A stretch of 64,000 nucleotides of DNA. It comes from Streptomyces sp. CMB-StM0423 (GTDB lineage: Bacteria > Actinomycetota > Actinomycetes > Streptomycetales > Streptomycetaceae). The stretch covers positions 1 through 64,000 of the forward strand of contig NZ_CP025407.1 in the NCBI RefSeq assembly GCF_002847285.1, read 5' to 3'. Below the pieces are notes generated by a model. It saw only the letters and a program-made list of their open reading frames with translations. It did not search any database and was not told the origin of the DNA. Position 1 is the stretch's first letter; each line of letters begins with the position of its first letter. The translations under genes were made by a program, and so were the position numbers. Positions 1 through 8,548 of this stretch are shown here, piece after piece.

Positions 1-357
1 GCCTACACCCCTTAGTTGACGGTACATCAGGAACGGCGGAGGGTGGAGCCGCAGAGTCTCGCCGCACCCCGTGCGGATGCCTTGACTGGCCCCGGGGAGG
101 CCCAGGACCCAATCGGTTGTGCGCCAGCCGCTCAATGAGCCGCGCGCGACGCGCGTACCACTCCCACCCGATCGAGGGAAGGGAGCCCAGCGTGGTGCAT
201 CGTTCAGATGCTTCATGTAGAATCCCGAGATAAGCACTACCTCCGGAGCCCTGTCAGCGGCTGATCGAACCGCCGGGCGCGAGGCTCCAACATCGCCTTC
301 ATAGACCCGAATTCAGCAGCTCCAGCAGCATACGCTCTCGCCTCAAGGGAGGAATTG
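1..357. other. Leader region without a supported gene
   Basis: No reading frame here has a convincing start, ribosome site and codon pattern. The last bases hold a strong ribosome-binding site (GGGAGG at about 347-352) for the helicase that starts at 358. The stretch may be the tail of something that began before the window, but nothing recognisable is visible. Confidence 0.4.
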
Positions 358-2835
358 ATGCACACGGGACCGAGCACTCTCCGCCCGCATCAAGTGGAAG
401 CAACGGACGCCGCGGTAAGGGCGTTAGAGCCGAAGCCCGGGAAGTCCTTCCCGCCGGACGGGCTGCGGGCGACGGTAGTGTCCGCGTGCGGCACCGGTAA
501 GACGATCACGGCGGCGCATGCCGCGATGCGCATCGCTCCGTACGGCCGCGTCCTGGTCCTCGTGCCCACACTGGATCTGCTGTCGCAGACCGTGGCGGCC
601 TGGCAGGCCGAAGGGCGGGACGGCATGGCGGTGGCAGTGTGCTCGCTCACCGACGACCCCGTGCTGTGGAACGCCGGCGTGCAGGTGACCACCAGCCCGC
701 CCCAGTTGGCCCTCTGGCTGGCCGGGAAGAGCCACGTGACCGTCTTCGGGACCTACTCCAGCCTCCCCGTCCTCATCGAGGCCCACGAAGGCACCTACGG
801 CCAGCAGCTCGATCGCTGGGACCTGGTCGTCGTCGACGAAGCCCACCGCACCTCCGGATCCATGGGCAAGGCATGGGCCGACGTCCACAACCAGGCGCTG
901 CTTCCGGCGGACCGCCGGCTGTACCTGACGGCTACGCCGCGGATCTGGGAGGCACGGCCGCCGACGGAGGTCCGCGAGGGGCTGCGGGAGGCGCTGCCGG
1001 AGGAGATGGCCGCGTCCATGACGGATGAGAGCATCTTCGGCCCGACCGTGTATGAGCTCCCATTGGCCGAGGCGGTCCGCCGTGAATTGCTTGCGCAGTT
1101 CCAGATCGCGGTGGTCGAGCTGCGTGATCCGGAATTGGATGAGGGGCAGCTTCTCGGGGAGGAAAAACGTACCGAGATGGTCCGTGGGAAGCGGATGGCT
1201 GCGCTACAGACGGCGGTGCTGGAGGCGGCCGCCGAGCACGGTCTGCGGACCATGATCACGTTTCATCATCGCACTATGGAGGCGGAGGCGTTCGCGGCCG
1301 GCCTGCCCGCGGTGGCGGCCAAGCTGCACGCCAAGGTTCCCGAGCGGCACCCGGACCGCAGGCTTGTCTGGGCGGACTGGCTGTGCGGGGAACACGAGCC
1401 CGAAAACCGCCGCTCCGTACTCCGGCAGTTCGGTGAAGGAGTAAACTCACAGGGGCGTCCAGTAAGCCGCGCCTTTCTTTCGAATTGCCGTGTCCTGTCG
1501 GAAGGCGTGGACGTTCCGGCGGTCGACAGTATTGCCATTATTGATCCGAAGGGTTCGGTCGTGGACATTGTCCAGGCGATCGGCCGGGCGCTGCGGCAGA
1601 AACCTCGTCAGGGGAAGATTGCGACCATCATCGTCCCGGTGTTCTTGGAAAGGGACGAGGAACCCGAGGACATGTATTCCTCGGGGAGCTTTGGGCCGCT
1701 TGTGAAAGTGATGTCCGCTCTGCGGGCGCACGATTCCAAGATGGTCGAGATGCTGGCGGTGCCGCAGGATCACACGTCGCCGGTGGAGCCGTCCACGTCG
1801 ATCGGGACGGCGCCCGCGGAGGGTGAAGAGGAGCAGCGGTTGCTGCTTCGGTTCTCCAGCCGGCGGAGTCCGGAGGCGATCCGGCGGTTCGTGGACATGC
1901 AGGTGATCAACCCCGTGCGCGCCTCCTGGGCGAATGGGTACGCCGCCGCGGTCCGCTTCCTCGGCGAGTTCGGGCACCTGAGGGTGCCGCTGACGTACCG
2001 CGACCCGCGTACGCAGCATCCGGTGGGGCGCTGGATCTCGGACCAACGCACGGAGTACGCGGCCGGGCGGATGGACGACGGCGAAGGCGGGGACCGCCGC
2101 CGGCGCCTCGATGAGATCGGCATGGTGTGGTCGGCGCCCGACCTGGCGTGGGAGGAGAACCTCGCCGCCGCGCGGGAGTACTACGCCGAACACGGCACGC
2201 TGTGCGCTCCCCAAGGCGCCGCGGCGGCAGGGAAGCCGGTCGGGCAGTGGCTCACCAACCTGCGCCGCCCGGGCGGGCTCGGGAAGGACCCGATCAAGGC
2301 GGCGCAGCGGGCCGCGGACCTGGCCGCGATCGACCCCGAGTGGAACCCCCGCGAACTCGGGTGGACCGTCGACTGGCAGCGCAACTACGTCAAGGTCAAG
2401 ACCTGCCTGGACGACGGGGCTTCCCTCGAAGAGCTGGCGCCGGGCGTACGGGTCGGGGGCGAGGACGTCGGGCGGTGGCTGAAGCGCCAGCAGGAGGGCT
2501 GGGACGCCCTCAACGCCGAGCAACAGCACCGGCTCGCGGAGTTGGGTGTCGCGGCCGCCGTGAGGCCCGCAGACGGGCGTACAGCCCCTCCCCCGGGCGG
2601 CGCTCGCGCTGCGGCCTTCGAACGCGGCCTGGCCGCCGCGCGGCAGTACCGCGAACGCGAAGGCACCCTCGACGCCGTGAGCCGCAAACACACCGAGGTC
2701 GTGGTCGATCCGGTGACCGGAGAAGAGGCAAGCGTCCGGCTGGGGGTATGGCTCACCAACGTCAAGAGCCGCCGCGGGACGCTGACGCCGGAGCGCGCCG
2801 AAGCGCTGAACGAACTCGGACTCCGGTGGACGTAG
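358..2835 (+). CDS. SF2 DEAD/DEAH-box helicase with C-terminal helicase-associated repeats
   Basis: An 825-aa cytoplasmic superfamily 2 helicase/ATPase. Walker A (ACGTGKT) is near residues 45-51, the Walker B DEAH near 158-163, and motif III (TATPR) near 191. The second RecA lobe, with conserved SEGVDVP and QAIGRALR motifs, follows. The C-terminal third (from about residue 520) has about four helicase-associated repeats of the pattern G-x-W...L..LG..W. The start is ATG 358, not TTG 355, because GGGAGG sits 5-6 bases before it. Codon 24 is a TTA (424-426), so translation may depend on bldA tRNA. Such helicases occur on Streptomyces linear plasmids and near chromosome ends, where telomere-associated TtrA is one example, and beside mobile DNA. 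The real substrate is unknown. It lies 93 bp before tniQ and just outside the candidate transposon end, so it may or may not belong to that element. Confidence 0.85.
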   Translation: MHTGPSTLRPHQVEATDAAVRALEPKPGKSFPPDGLRATVVSACGTGKTITAAHAAMRIAPYGRVLVLVPTLDLLSQTVAAWQAEGRDGMAVAVCSLTDDPVLWNAGVQVTTSPPQLALWLAGKSHVTVFGTYSSLPVLIEAHEGTYGQQLDRWDLVVVDEAHRTSGSMGKAWADVHNQALLPADRRLYLTATPRIWEARPPTEVREGLREALPEEMAASMTDESIFGPTVYELPLAEAVRRELLAQFQIAVVELRDPELDEGQLLGEEKRTEMVRGKRMAALQTAVLEAAAEHGLRTMITFHHRTMEAEAFAAGLPAVAAKLHAKVPERHPDRRLVWADWLCGEHEPENRRSVLRQFGEGVNSQGRPVSRAFLSNCRVLSEGVDVPAVDSIAIIDPKGSVVDIVQAIGRALRQKPRQGKIATIIVPVFLERDEEPEDMYSSGSFGPLVKVMSALRAHDSKMVEMLAVPQDHTSPVEPSTSIGTAPAEGEEEQRLLLRFSSRRSPEAIRRFVDMQVINPVRASWANGYAAAVRFLGEFGHLRVPLTYRDPRTQHPVGRWISDQRTEYAAGRMDDGEGGDRRRRLDEIGMVWSAPDLAWEENLAAAREYYAEHGTLCAPQGAAAAGKPVGQWLTNLRRPGGLGKDPIKAAQRAADLAAIDPEWNPRELGWTVDWQRNYVKVKTCLDDGASLEELAPGVRVGGEDVGRWLKRQQEGWDALNAEQQHRLAELGVAAAVRPADGRTAPPPGGARAAAFERGLAAARQYREREGTLDAVSRKHTEVVVDPVTGEEASVRLGVWLTNVKSRRGTLTPERAEALNELGLRWT

Positions 2836-2873
2836 ACGAAGGTGAGGTTCGCCCACCGCGAAGGCCGCTTCGA

Positions 2874-2892
2874 GTTGTAGCCGGTCAGAGCG
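2874..2892 (+). repeat. Candidate left terminal inverted repeat of the Tn7-like cassette
   Basis: The 19-base sequence GTTGTAGCCGGTCAGAGCG pairs with the complement of 8449-8467 at 14 positions. It lies between the helicase stop and the tniQ start, where an end would be expected. There is no perfect 5'-TGT terminus and no matching flank duplication, so chance similarity is possible. Confidence 0.3.
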
Positions 2893-2928
2893 CTGGACCG
2901 GAAACAGGGAGGGGAGTCGGGGAGAGCT

Positions 2929-4327
2929 GTGGCAGCAGGGGCGTTACGGACCGTGCCGCTGGCTGGGGAGCTGACCGCGTCACTGATCAACCGGGCCGCC
3001 GACCGCTACGGTCTGGCGGCTGCCAATGTGCTGCGGCTGTGGACGTTCGCCAACTCCCCCGCCCGGCACGACGACGGCGGCGGCGTGCGGGCCGATGCGG
3101 AGGTCGTGCTCAACGAAGCCGGGCGGGGTGTGCTCGCCGAGCTGTGCGGGGTGGAACCGCAGGTGCTGGCCCGCGCTCTGCCCGCGTTCACCGTGGATGA
3201 TCCCAAGATCAGCAGCGGCCGGGAGGCAGCCGTGGCGCAGGCGCGGTGGCGGGCGGCGAGAGCGGTGGCGGGAGAAGCGGCGTTCACCTGCCGGTCGTGC
3301 ACCGCGCGGCGGACCGGGCAGCCGGTGCGGGCGGTGCGGTATCTGCCGCGCTGGCAGCGGGTGTGTGCCCGGCACGGGCGGTGGCTGCTGGACGCGGACG
3401 CTGACCAGGCCCTGGAGCATCTGGACGTGCGGCACCTGCCGGAAGTGGTCGCGGCGCAGCGGCGGTGGGCGGGTGTGGTGCGGCGGGCCGTGCGGGCGGG
3501 AGCAGAGCCGGAGCGGGTGTTCGCTTTGGCGCATGCAGTGGTGGCCCGGTGGTGGGACCAGGCCTTGCACTGGGAGCGGGAGACGATCTGGCCGCGGCGG
3601 CTGCATCAGGTCGCGGGCGGTGACGCCGGTGGTGATCTGGAGCGGTGGCGGATCGTGGGGCGGGACGCGGTTGTCTTCCCGGAGGTGGTGGCGGTCGCCG
3701 ACGCGCTGCTCGACCGGACCATGGCGGAGCTGGTGTGGGTGGACAGTGGTGCGGGGCGGCCGCGGGCGCTGCCCGCTGACGGGAATGTTCTGCCGGCGGC
3801 TCGGGGAGAGGGCCGGGCGCACGTGGCTGGGGCCGCTGGCGGCGACGGATCACGGCGGTCCGCTGATCGCCTGGATGGGCAGCATCATCCGCCAGCGCCG
3901 CACAGCCGACGGCCCGCCCGGGTACGCGGACGACCCGTGGTGGGTGCGCCAGGAGCATCAGCCGGTGACGATGGCTGGGCAGTTGCGGGTGCTCGGCAAG
4001 GAGAAACGGGCGCCGGGCTCGGGGACGATGTGGAGGGCGGTGATACCGCCCGAGCAGCGGGCACGGATCGGCAGCCTCATCGACAGTGCCGAGGAACAGC
4101 TGCTCCAACTGCGCGGCGTGCAGACTGGGCCTACCGCCGAGGTTGCCCGGCAACTGCTGCGCAGCCTCGGTCACAGTGCCGGTCTGATCGAGGCGGCCTG
4201 GAAGCGGACCGCGGTGGCAGCGGTGAACGGCGGAGTGCCGCTGGAGGAGGTGGCCCGGTGGGCGGACATTCCCGTCGAGGTGCTCAGGACGATGCTGACG
4301 GCGGGCGGGCAGGAAGACGGCGCCTGA
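2929..4327 (+). pseudogene. tniQ: TniQ-family target-selection protein, single-base frameshift
   Basis: TniQ/TnsD-type proteins choose the target and recruit the TnsC ATPase. The first part (2929 to about 3783) has a zinc-binding pattern CRSC...VCARHGRWL near residues 120-155, typical of TniQ. The remaining 180 or so residues continue in the next frame, with conserved-looking FCRRLGERAGRTWLG and YADDPWWVRQEHQP segments. The frame changes at GACGGGAATG (about 3779-3785), where removing one base restores one protein of about 466 aa. Start is GTG 2929 after GGGGAG. Codon 6 is TTA (2944-2946). This could be true inactivation, a sequencing error or, less likely, a recoding site. G-ending codons dominate, unlike C-rich tnsC. 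Confidence 0.75.
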
Positions 4328-4339
4328 GAACGACCAGGG

Positions 4340-4375
4340 GCGAGTGCATCGGCGGTTAGCTGATAGAGCACTCGC
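4340..4375 (+). repeat. Hairpin between tniQ and tnsA with tRNA D-arm-like loop
   Basis: A perfect 8-base inverted repeat, GCGAGTGC (4340-4347) and GCACTCGC (4368-4375), encloses about 20 bases. The loop and right arm read TTAGCTGATAGAGCACTCGC, which resembles a shortened tRNA D-arm leading into an anticodon stem. No full cloverleaf can be drawn. It may be a terminator, an attenuator or a relic. Confidence 0.35.
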
Positions 4376-4435
4376 TTGTGGCAGAAATACTGAAAACAGC
4401 GGTGGCTGCCTACGGGAGCAGCTTGACTGACGCTG

Positions 4436-5246
4436 GTGAGCAGCACAGGAGCGGCCCGGTCCGGGGGCTGGGCAGGGCGAGCGGCCGTAGGTCGAGGGAG
4501 CGGGTTCGAGGCGGTTTTCCTCGACCCGGTGGGACAGTCGGTCCAGCAGCGGTGGGCGGATGCCGCCATGACCGTGGCGTTCGAGGAGTTGCCGCCGGTG
4601 TCGGCCTTCCCGGTGATCCCGGGACGGCGCTGGGGACCGGGCGTGTGGTGGTCAGCAACCACCGGCCGGCACGTGGCCGCGGGATCGAACGCGATGCGCA
4701 CCCAGCTGATGGTCCTGGACCGCGACCCGCACGTGACCGGGCTCGCGGGGCGGCCGGTACGAGTGATCTGGCGCGACGAACGGGGACGGGTGCGCTCCTG
4801 GGTGCCGCAGCTGTTCGCCCGGTACCTCGACGGCACAGGTTCTGCTGGCCGACTGCCCCAGCCACCCGGAAGCCGGCGGCGACCGTGCTTTGAAGGCTGC
4901 CGAAGCGATGGGCGAGGCGTGTGAGGAGATCGGCTGGACCTACCGGCGCCTTGCGCCGCTCGACGATGTACCGGCCGCCAATCTGAAGTGGCTGGCCGGC
5001 TACCGCCATCCCCGCAACGCCGGGCGCCTGGGCCTGACGCCCGCGGTTCTGGAGGCGTTCGCGCGGCCGCGGCCGCTGATCGAGGGAGCCGAAGCTGTCG
5101 GTGACCCGATCGAGGTTCTTCCCGCCGTCTTCCACGCCCTGTGGCACGGAGAGCTCACGACCAACCTGGAGGCGCCGCTGCACGAGTGCGCCCTCGTCGG
5201 CCCCAGGGACTGGAACGGTCCGGACGAGACGGGAGGTGCCGGGTGA
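4436..5246 (+). pseudogene. tnsA: TnsA-like heteromeric transposase endonuclease subunit, frameshifted
   Basis: TnsA-type nucleases cut the 5' ends of a Tn7-like element while TnsB cuts the 3' ends. The first frame (from GTG 4436) has a restriction-endonuclease-like layout: FEAVFLD early, LMVLDRDP, the strand VRVIWRDERGRVRSWVP, then LFARYLDG. After GGCACAGGTT (about 4832-4841) the sequence continues in the next frame as LLADCPSHPEAGG and runs to the stop at 5246. Deleting one T rejoins a protein of about 270 aa. Where active TnsA enzymes have an H-x-P-D-F motif, this one reads VPQLF, so a metal-binding Asp appears replaced by Gln. The stop overlaps the tnsB start (GTGA). Either a broken gene or a sequencing error. 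Confidence 0.7.
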
Positions 5247-7348
5247 GCGCGCGGCGCAACGCGCGGCCGGCGGTGAAGGTCGGGGCGCAGGTCCGGTTCC
5301 GCGGTGTGAAGTGGCAGGTGGCCGCCCTGTCCGGGCAGACCGTTCACCTCGTCGGCCCGGACGGCGGCGGTGAGGCGGTGCTCGCCGGGTACCTGTTCGC
5401 CGATCCCGGCTTCAGCATCATCGGGGCCGACGTGCCGCAGGCGGCCCCGCAGTGGGGGCTGTTCGAGACCGCGCCCGCCGCGGCGCGCGAGAAGGCCCTG
5501 GCCTGGCAGCGGCATGTACGGGAAGTCGAATGCGGCCTTGCCGACGGGCCCGGCAGCGGTGGAGTGGTGCGGCCGCAGTACGACCCCGAGCAGCACACGC
5601 TGGCCGAGCGGGAGCAGGCCAAGGCCGAGGAGCTGACCGTCCTGGGGTTCGGGCGGGTGTCGCGTACGACGGTGCAGCGCATGCGCCTGGCCTACCGCAA
5701 GCAGGGACTGTGGGGGCTCTTGGACCACCGGACCACCCGCGCCTCCAGCCCCACCGGACGTTCCGACGAACGGGTCGTCGACGCCGTCCGTGAGGCGCTG
5801 CGCCGCCGGCGCGGGCGTTCCACGGGCACCATCAACGGCCTGTTCCCTCTGATCAACCAGATCCTCAAGGACCGGCACGGCCCCGGTGCGGTGCCCGTGC
5901 CGTCCCAGGCCACGCTGTACCGGCTCGTCACCTCCCTCGCCCGCCCCGGTGAACTGCCCAGTGGTCCGGTGCGGCAGGTGCCCGCGAGTGTCGAGGGGCG
6001 GGCTTTCACCCCCGCCATGGCGCTGCGGCCGGGCGAGCAGGTCCAGATCGACACCACCCGCCTGGATGTCCTGGCCCTCTTCGACGACGGGCGCCTGGCC
6101 CGGCCCGAGCTGACTATCGCCGTCGACGTCGCCACCCGCGCCATCCTCGCCGCCGTGCTGTGCCCCAGCGCGACCAAAGCCGTGGATGCGGCCCTGCTGC
6201 TCGCGGAGATGGCCGTCCCCCACCCCGCCCGCCCGACCTGGCCGGACATCCTGCGCATGGACCACGCCCGCACACTTCCCCACGAGCGTCTGGCCACTGT
6301 GGACGAGCGTCTGGCCGGTGCGGCGGCCCGGCCGGTCGTGTTGCCCGAGATGATCGTCGTCGACCGGGGCAAAATCTTCGTCTCCCGGGCGTTCACCGCC
6401 GCCTGCGAGAGCCTCGGCATCAGCGTCCAGCCCGCCCCGCCCCGCGCCCCCACCGCGAAGGGCATCGTCGAGCGCACCTTCGGCTCCATCAACGCCCTGT
6501 TCTGCCAGCACCTGCCCGGCTACACCGGATCCGACGTCACCCGCCGCGGCCCCGACACCGAGAAAGACGCCTGCTACAGCGTCGCCCAGCTCCAGGACCT
6601 CCTCGATGAGTGGCTGGTGCACTACCACCACCGGCCCCACGAAGGGCTGCGCCACCCGATGATGCCCAGGAAGGCACTCACGCCGAACGAGATGTGGGCC
6701 GCGCTCGTCGCCGTCGCCGGATACGTACCCGTCCCGTTGACCGGGCGCGACTACCTCGAACTGCTGCCCGTGCGCTGGCAGGCCATCACCCCCGCCGGCA
6801 TCACCATCCACCACCGCACCTACGACGCGGATCTCCTCGCCCCGCACCGCGGCCAGGCCTCCCCCGTCGCCGGCCGCGGCGGGAAATGGGAGATCCACTA
6901 CAACCCGCACGACGTGCGCCAGGTCTGGGTCCGGCTTCCCGACGGTGAACTCACCGAGATTCCGTGGATCCACCGCGACCACGTCCACCGGCCCTTCGAC
7001 GAACGCACCTGGCAGCACATCCGCGCCCAGGCCGTTGACGGCAACCACGGTGATGCCGAGCAGTACGAAGCCGGCCTCGCCGATGCCCTCGACCAGCTCA
7101 TGCGCCGCGTCCACAGCGGCCACGCCACCACAGCGGAGCAGGCACTCATGGCCCGCACCGCTCGCCTCCCGCTCCCCGAAGCCCGCGATGGGGACCACGG
7201 CACCGAAGCACCCGCTGGCAGCCCGGCGCAGCAAGGCGACGAAGGCAACGACGACAGCATCGACGACCTGCCCGACGACGACGTCAGCCCCGCCCCGGCC
7301 ACCGGATTCGGGCTCTACAACGCGCACGAGGAAGCCGCCACATGGTGA
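5243..7348 (+). CDS. tnsB: TnsB-type DDE transposase (rve/Mu family)
   Basis: A 701-aa transposase that would bind the element ends, cut 3' ends and join them to target DNA. The RNase H-like core carries a clear DDE triad: Asp270 in VQIDTTRLD, Asp374 in MIVVDRGKIF and Glu410 in AKGIVERTFGSIN, with a D-E spacing of 36. Ahead of it are helix-turn-helix-like segments (about residues 120-180). After it is a Mu-C-type beta domain (about 500-590) and an acidic tail (GDEGNDDSIDDLPDDD) that may contact TnsC. GTG 5243 is chosen because it overlaps the tnsA stop and follows GGGAGG. Its stop overlaps the tnsC start by 7 bases, so translation is probably coupled. Confidence 0.88.
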   Translation: MSARRNARPAVKVGAQVRFRGVKWQVAALSGQTVHLVGPDGGGEAVLAGYLFADPGFSIIGADVPQAAPQWGLFETAPAAAREKALAWQRHVREVECGLADGPGSGGVVRPQYDPEQHTLAEREQAKAEELTVLGFGRVSRTTVQRMRLAYRKQGLWGLLDHRTTRASSPTGRSDERVVDAVREALRRRRGRSTGTINGLFPLINQILKDRHGPGAVPVPSQATLYRLVTSLARPGELPSGPVRQVPASVEGRAFTPAMALRPGEQVQIDTTRLDVLALFDDGRLARPELTIAVDVATRAILAAVLCPSATKAVDAALLLAEMAVPHPARPTWPDILRMDHARTLPHERLATVDERLAGAAARPVVLPEMIVVDRGKIFVSRAFTAACESLGISVQPAPPRAPTAKGIVERTFGSINALFCQHLPGYTGSDVTRRGPDTEKDACYSVAQLQDLLDEWLVHYHHRPHEGLRHPMMPRKALTPNEMWAALVAVAGYVPVPLTGRDYLELLPVRWQAITPAGITIHHRTYDADLLAPHRGQASPVAGRGGKWEIHYNPHDVRQVWVRLPDGELTEIPWIHRDHVHRPFDERTWQHIRAQAVDGNHGDAEQYEAGLADALDQLMRRVHSGHATTAEQALMARTARLPLPEARDGDHGTEAPAGSPAQQGDEGNDDSIDDLPDDDVSPAPATGFGLYNAHEEAATW

Positions 7349-8385
7349 ACCCCAGCCAGACAAGCGCGAGCAGCACACCAGCCGGCGGCGTCGGCGGAGC
7401 CGAGCCGTCCTGGCCGCTGACCACCTGGCAGGGCTGGCACCGCTTCGCGACCACCGACCCCGTCGTCCCGCCCCGGCCCGGCGACCCGCCCCGTAGTGCG
7501 GAGGAACGCCTGGCCTACCACTCCAGCTTCGTCACCATCCGCACCCCCGCCATCCACGCCCTGGCCACTCAGGTCCGCACCCTAATGATCCTCGGACGCC
7601 ACCAGCAGACCACCGCCCGGCCCTCCCTCATCGTCACCGGACGCGCCGCAGCAGGAAAAACCACCGCCCTCCTGAACGTCGGGCGTATCTGCCACCTCGC
7701 CCACACCCGCAAGAACCCGCCGCCACCGGGATCAGCGCATGCCGCGGTACCGGTCGCGTATGTTCTGGTCCCGCCCGGCGCGACCGCGAAGACCCTCATC
7801 ACCGAGTTCGCCCGCTACCTCGGTATCCCCACAACCGCGCGCATGACCCAGACCCAGATCACCGAAGCCGTCTGCCACACCTACACCCAGGCCGGCGTCC
7901 AACTCGTCCTCATCGACGAGATCCACCGCCTCAACCCCCGCACCACCACCGGCGCCCAAACCGCCGACCTCATCAAGGACCTCAGCGAACGCCTTCCCGC
8001 CACGTTCGTCTACGCCGGCATCAACGTCACCGACACACCCCTGTTCACCGGGACGCGGGGCGCCCAACTCGCCGGACGCGCCACCCTCGTCGACTGCGGC
8101 CCCCTACCCGCCCGCCACGGCACCCGCCACCCGTTCCGCGACGTCATCACCGACATCGAAAACCATCTCGACCTCCAGCAGCACAAACCCGGCACCCTCC
8201 CCCGCCACACCCCCTACCTCCACCAGCGCACCGCCGGCCGCATCGGATCCCTCACCCGCCTCATCCGCCAAGCCGCGATCACCGCCATCCACGACGGCAC
8301 CGAACGCATCACCAAAACCACCCTCGACACCATCCGCCTCGACCACCTCGCCGAAACCCACCACCGCCCCCGCCGAAGCCGATAG
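7342..8385 (+). CDS. tnsC: TnsC-type AAA+ ATPase transposition regulator
   Basis: A 347-aa AAA+ protein expected to link target recognition by TniQ to activation of the transposase. Walker A (GRAAAGKT) is near residues 99-106 and Walker B (LVLIDEIHRL) near 186-195. A sensor-like segment (FVYAGINVTD) follows near 222. The C-terminal part (IGSLTRLIRQAAITAIHDG) matches the winged-helix tail of TniB/TnsC proteins. ATG 7342 overlaps the end of tnsB. Codon use is strongly C-rich (many ACC, CAC and CTC codons), unlike the G-rich tniQ upstream, which suggests that parts of the cassette have different histories. Confidence 0.87.
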   Translation: MVNPSQTSASSTPAGGVGGAEPSWPLTTWQGWHRFATTDPVVPPRPGDPPRSAEERLAYHSSFVTIRTPAIHALATQVRTLMILGRHQQTTARPSLIVTGRAAAGKTTALLNVGRICHLAHTRKNPPPPGSAHAAVPVAYVLVPPGATAKTLITEFARYLGIPTTARMTQTQITEAVCHTYTQAGVQLVLIDEIHRLNPRTTTGAQTADLIKDLSERLPATFVYAGINVTDTPLFTGTRGAQLAGRATLVDCGPLPARHGTRHPFRDVITDIENHLDLQQHKPGTLPRHTPYLHQRTAGRIGSLTRLIRQAAITAIHDGTERITKTTLDTIRLDHLAETHHRPRRSR

Positions 8386-8448
8386 CCCACGCCCACTGAG
8401 CAGGCAGAACAGCCCTGACCAGCACAAACACCAATCGGGGCTTTTACA

Positions 8449-8467
8449 CGCTAGAACCAACTACAAC
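8449..8467 (-). repeat. Candidate right terminal inverted repeat of the Tn7-like cassette
   Basis: Read on the minus strand this is GTTGTAGTTGGTTCTAGCG. It matches 2874-2892 at 14 of 19 positions and sits 64 bp after the tnsC stop. Including one more outer base it would begin TGTTGTAG, fitting the 5'-TGT end typical of Tn7-class elements, but the left copy lacks that TGT. Confidence 0.3.
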
Positions 8468-8548
8468 AGACCCAGCCCCACTCAACACAGAACACATAAG
8501 AAGCCGTTGTCTTTCCGAATGTGATCGCTGTGTTTTCGCTGTTCAGGC

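Larger units (their letters stand above)
2874..8467 (+). mobile_element. Tn7-like transposition cassette (tniQ-tnsA-tnsB-tnsC), tentative limits
   Basis: Four co-oriented genes encode the parts of a Tn7/Tn5053-class transposon: a TniQ target protein, a TnsA-like nuclease, a TnsB-type DDE transposase and a TnsC-type ATPase. Limits are drawn at an imperfect inverted repeat (14 of 19 matches) that brackets the four genes. The left copy (2874-2892) and the complement of the right copy (8449-8467) share GTTGTAG, then GGT, then AGCG. No target-site duplication was found beside these limits, so the ends are a guess. The gene content is much more secure than the borders. Confidence 0.55.

Noticed and set aside
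1447..2856. 469-aa minus-strand reading frame inside the helicase
   Set aside because: It is a shadow of the high-GC helicase gene, without a ribosome site or a recognisable domain, while the plus strand carries all helicase motifs.
1..8500. CRISPR-associated transposon
   Set aside because: No Cas12k, Cascade gene or repeat-spacer array is visible near the tns genes in this window.
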